Assembly: GCF_021390575.1 (NCBI RefSeq)
Contig: NZ_JAJEJQ010000003.1
Location: 844,669-908,668 of the forward strand
Reading direction: 5' to 3'
DNA from: Paraburkholderia adhaesiva
GTDB taxonomy: Bacteria; Pseudomonadota; Gammaproteobacteria; Burkholderiales; Burkholderiaceae
Length of the DNA: 64,000 bases
Under the pieces are notes generated by a model, which saw only the letters and a list, made by a program, of their open reading frames with translations, searched no databases and had not been told where the DNA came from. Shown here in pieces: positions 62,234-64,000 of this stretch (positions are counted from its first letter, which is position 1; every line of letters starts with the position of its first letter). The position numbers and the translations under genes were made by a program.

Positions 62234-63130
62234 ATGGAATTGAGGCAGTTGCGCTATTTCATCGCCGTAGCTGAGGAGTTGAGCTTCACACGCGCAGCTA
62301 CACGCCTGCATATCGCGCAACCTTCGCTTAGCCAGCAGATTCAGGCATTGGAGCAAGAACTGACCGTGAGTCTTCTGGAACGCTCGAAGCGGCACGTGCA
62401 ATTGACGACGGCGGGCGTAGCGTTTCTTGAAGAGGCGCGCCTGACACTTAAATACGCTGATCTGGCGCTCAAGAGCGCGCGCGCGGCGGCCGGTCGTGTG
62501 GCGTCGCTGTCGATCGGATTTGTCCCAGCCGCCGAGGTCCGGATATTCCCACTAGTCCTGCCCCAGCTTCGGATGAATTTCCCCAATCTCAATATTGAAC
62601 TGCACAGCTTGCCCACGCCGCATCTTGAGACTGCACTTCGCGAACACCAAGTCGACCTGGCGTTCATGCGTGGTCCTGTTAGCGAAGACCTGCAAAGCGA
62701 GATCGTATTGAACGAACCGTTTCTGGCTGTTTTGCCACTGGGTCATCCGCTGTGCGAGCTCGAAAGCATTCCCGTTAGCGCACTGGCAAATGAAAATTTC
62801 GTCGGCATGAATCCCGAATATGCCGGGGATCATATGTGCAAAGTCGTGGCGGACTGGGGCGACCAGAACGGATTGACCTGTGATCACATCCATCGCGCCA
62901 GCAACGTGTTGCTCGATATAAATCTCGTTGGAATGGGGCTTGGGTATTCCATACTTCCCGCCTATGTAACGGAAATCGCGAGCCGTTCGGTGTGCTGTCG
63001 CCCGTTCGACGAACCGGCACCAACGATCGACTTGCTCGCGGTGACTCGCTCGGGTGCACGGTCGGAGCAGCTGAATACGCTGCTCACGCTCGCACGCAAT
63101 GCTTCATTCGAGCATTGTCACGCTAACTAA
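62234..63130 (+). CDS. hcaR: LysR family regulator of the phenylpropionate operon
   Basis: A 298-residue LysR protein, the size of E. coli HcaR (296), with the same N-terminal pattern (MELRQLRYFIAVAEELSFTR, LHIAQPSLSQQIQALEQEL). The effector domain has VPAAEVRIFPLVLPQLR and MGLGYSILPAYVTEIA. It is divergent from hcaE and likely activates that operon with phenylpropionate or cinnamate as inducer. The symbol is based on context and similarity. Confidence 0.88.
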   Translation: MELRQLRYFIAVAEELSFTRAATRLHIAQPSLSQQIQALEQELTVSLLERSKRHVQLTTAGVAFLEEARLTLKYADLALKSARAAAGRVASLSIGFVPAAEVRIFPLVLPQLRMNFPNLNIELHSLPTPHLETALREHQVDLAFMRGPVSEDLQSEIVLNEPFLAVLPLGHPLCELESIPVSALANENFVGMNPEYAGDHMCKVVADWGDQNGLTCDHIHRASNVLLDINLVGMGLGYSILPAYVTEIASRSVCCRPFDEPAPTIDLLAVTRSGARSEQLNTLLTLARNASFEHCHAN

Positions 63131-63147
63131 CCCAGTGTCTAGCTAGC

Positions 63148-63172
63148 AAAACCCTCCAGCCGTGGTTTTTTT
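63148..63172 (+). terminator. Intrinsic terminator of hcaR
   Basis: AAAACC (63148-63153), loop of 10 bases, GGTTTTTTT (63164-63172), 18 bases past the hcaR stop codon. The stem is short but the T-run is long. Confidence 0.65.
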
Positions 63173-64000
63173 GTTACGTGCTAATGCGCGCGTCGAACGG
63201 ATCAGCGGCACGTTTAACGTGACGGCCTAACGTTTGGCGGTGCCGCTTTAGCACGCCGCGCTGGCCGTGGTCGGATTGGGCGCGGCCACGCGTTCGACGT
63301 TGAACCCCAGAAAGCGCCTAGCGTCGCTTTCCGCCGCCGTTGCAAGTGTGAATCGTGGCCCCCCCGTTGCCGACTAGAACCCGACCATCACTCCACGGAG
63401 TGTCGAGTTCATGCAGATTCGCAGCGCTGTCCTTGCCGACTCCCGCGATGCGCGTAAAGCGCTTGTCGACGACCTATCAGTTTATTCCGCAGGTTGATTC
63501 GCGGCATTTGAATTTGACGTCGATTTCGTCTATTTGATTAGGCATCCTACTGATACCGAAAAGCATGAATCTCGCGAATAGTTTTGCGACTCTTCACGTG
63601 GTTATACCCATAAGATCCCATCGCTAAACATCAATCTTTGCGTCGTAGTTCCTCAAATTCCTGCGCCGGAGTATCAGCCGGTATTCCTGCCGCTGTGCAA
63701 GGCACACGAAAGCGGCGATATCTCACGACTCGCGACCAACCTGTCACCCATTACGAACCGACGGCGAATGTCGGCACACGCCTGAACCATTACCCGAATA
63801 CATCGAACGATCGAAAGGTCGATACAAGGAAATAGTATGCATTGTCACGTGAAGTGCGAAAAACCGACTCATTGCCGCCGTCTCTTCGTCATCGAGAAAG
63901 TTTAGGTTTCCAGCTTGTTGTACGTCGTATTTTCTGGAAATGAATTCGATTCCATGCGGCATTCGTTCAAAGAAGTCAACACGTCAATGGAGATTCTCAT
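63173..64000. other. Terminal stretch without a supported gene
   Basis: The region is lower in GC than the rest. On the minus strand 63473-63318 a stop-bounded frame reads DSAANLHELDTPWSDGRVLV then GNGGATIHTCNGGG, which looks like real protein sequence but has no start codon; it may be a gene remnant. Another short protein-like frame (MPHGIEFISRKYDVQQ...) lies at 63962-63744. Neither is called. Confidence 0.35.

Overview
The window is high-GC DNA and almost certainly comes from a chromosome or megaplasmid of a Burkholderiaceae bacterium of the Paraburkholderia/Caballeronia/Burkholderia group. This is inferred from the gene families (DUF3563, DUF3079, DUF2249, the gene order of the hca/mhp and acyl-CoA loci) and from the codon use. 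No species is claimed. The content is accessory and catabolic: many regulators, each beside a metabolic operon, separated by short decayed mobile-element stretches. I found no rRNA, tRNA or CRISPR array.

Layout. 1-9.5 kb: a hydrolase tail, a decayed chemoreceptor, a lipoprotein, a DUF2249/DUF3079 pair behind a possible NO-responsive (NsrR-type) site, an island with a DUF2235 (Tle1-like) hydrolase, two membrane proteins and a GH19 peptidoglycan/chitin hydrolase, then a ccdAB toxin-antitoxin pair. 9.7-16.7 kb: a sugar operon on the minus strand (LacI regulator, ATPase, permease, binding protein, sugar isomerase/epimerase, Gfo/Idh/MocA dehydrogenase) with a perfect palindrome upstream of lacI. 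16.8-21.8 kb: an IS3 remnant and a tight four-gene minus-strand operon of sulfatase, formylglycine-generating enzyme, MetQ-like binding protein and YkgJ-type cysteine-cluster protein. The sulfatase has an in-frame TAA between its lipoprotein signal peptide and its catalytic domain. 22.3-29.7 kb: an epd/gapA-like dehydrogenase, a ThDP enzyme plus FAD dehydrogenase pair with a divergent AraC regulator, and a Cache-domain chemoreceptor. 30.3-39 kb: acyl-CoA catabolism (histidine phosphatase, ACAD10/11-like phosphotransferase, SDR, acyl-CoA dehydrogenase, LysR; opposite strand ETF-QO, thiolase, 3-hydroxyacyl-CoA dehydrogenase).

39.4-40.8 kb is a graveyard of fragments (permease, IS110, IS3 orfB). 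It also holds a run of six strong hairpins ending in an intrinsic terminator, a candidate structured RNA. 41-52.7 kb: ABC-F ATPase, two small monooxygenase-like proteins divergent from a TetR regulator with paired operators, lipoproteins, an AraC regulator, a GFA-family protein, a divergent lysE/lrp pair and an Aer-like PAS chemoreceptor. 52.9-63.1 kb: one contiguous hca-mhp locus. hcaE-F-C-B, mhpB, hcaD, mhpD, mhpF, mhpE and mhpC lie on the minus strand, divergent from hcaR. Together they should convert 3-phenylpropionate or cinnamate through a cis-dihydrodiol and a catechol, then by meta cleavage, to succinate/fumarate, pyruvate and acetyl-CoA. The last 0.9 kb has no convincing gene.

The points I consider most worth checking are the sulfatase nonsense codon and its non-canonical C-A-I-T-R active-site motif, the hairpin-rich candidate RNA at 40.4-40.6 kb, the fused hca-mhp operon with an internal hairpin, and the palindromic operator candidates.
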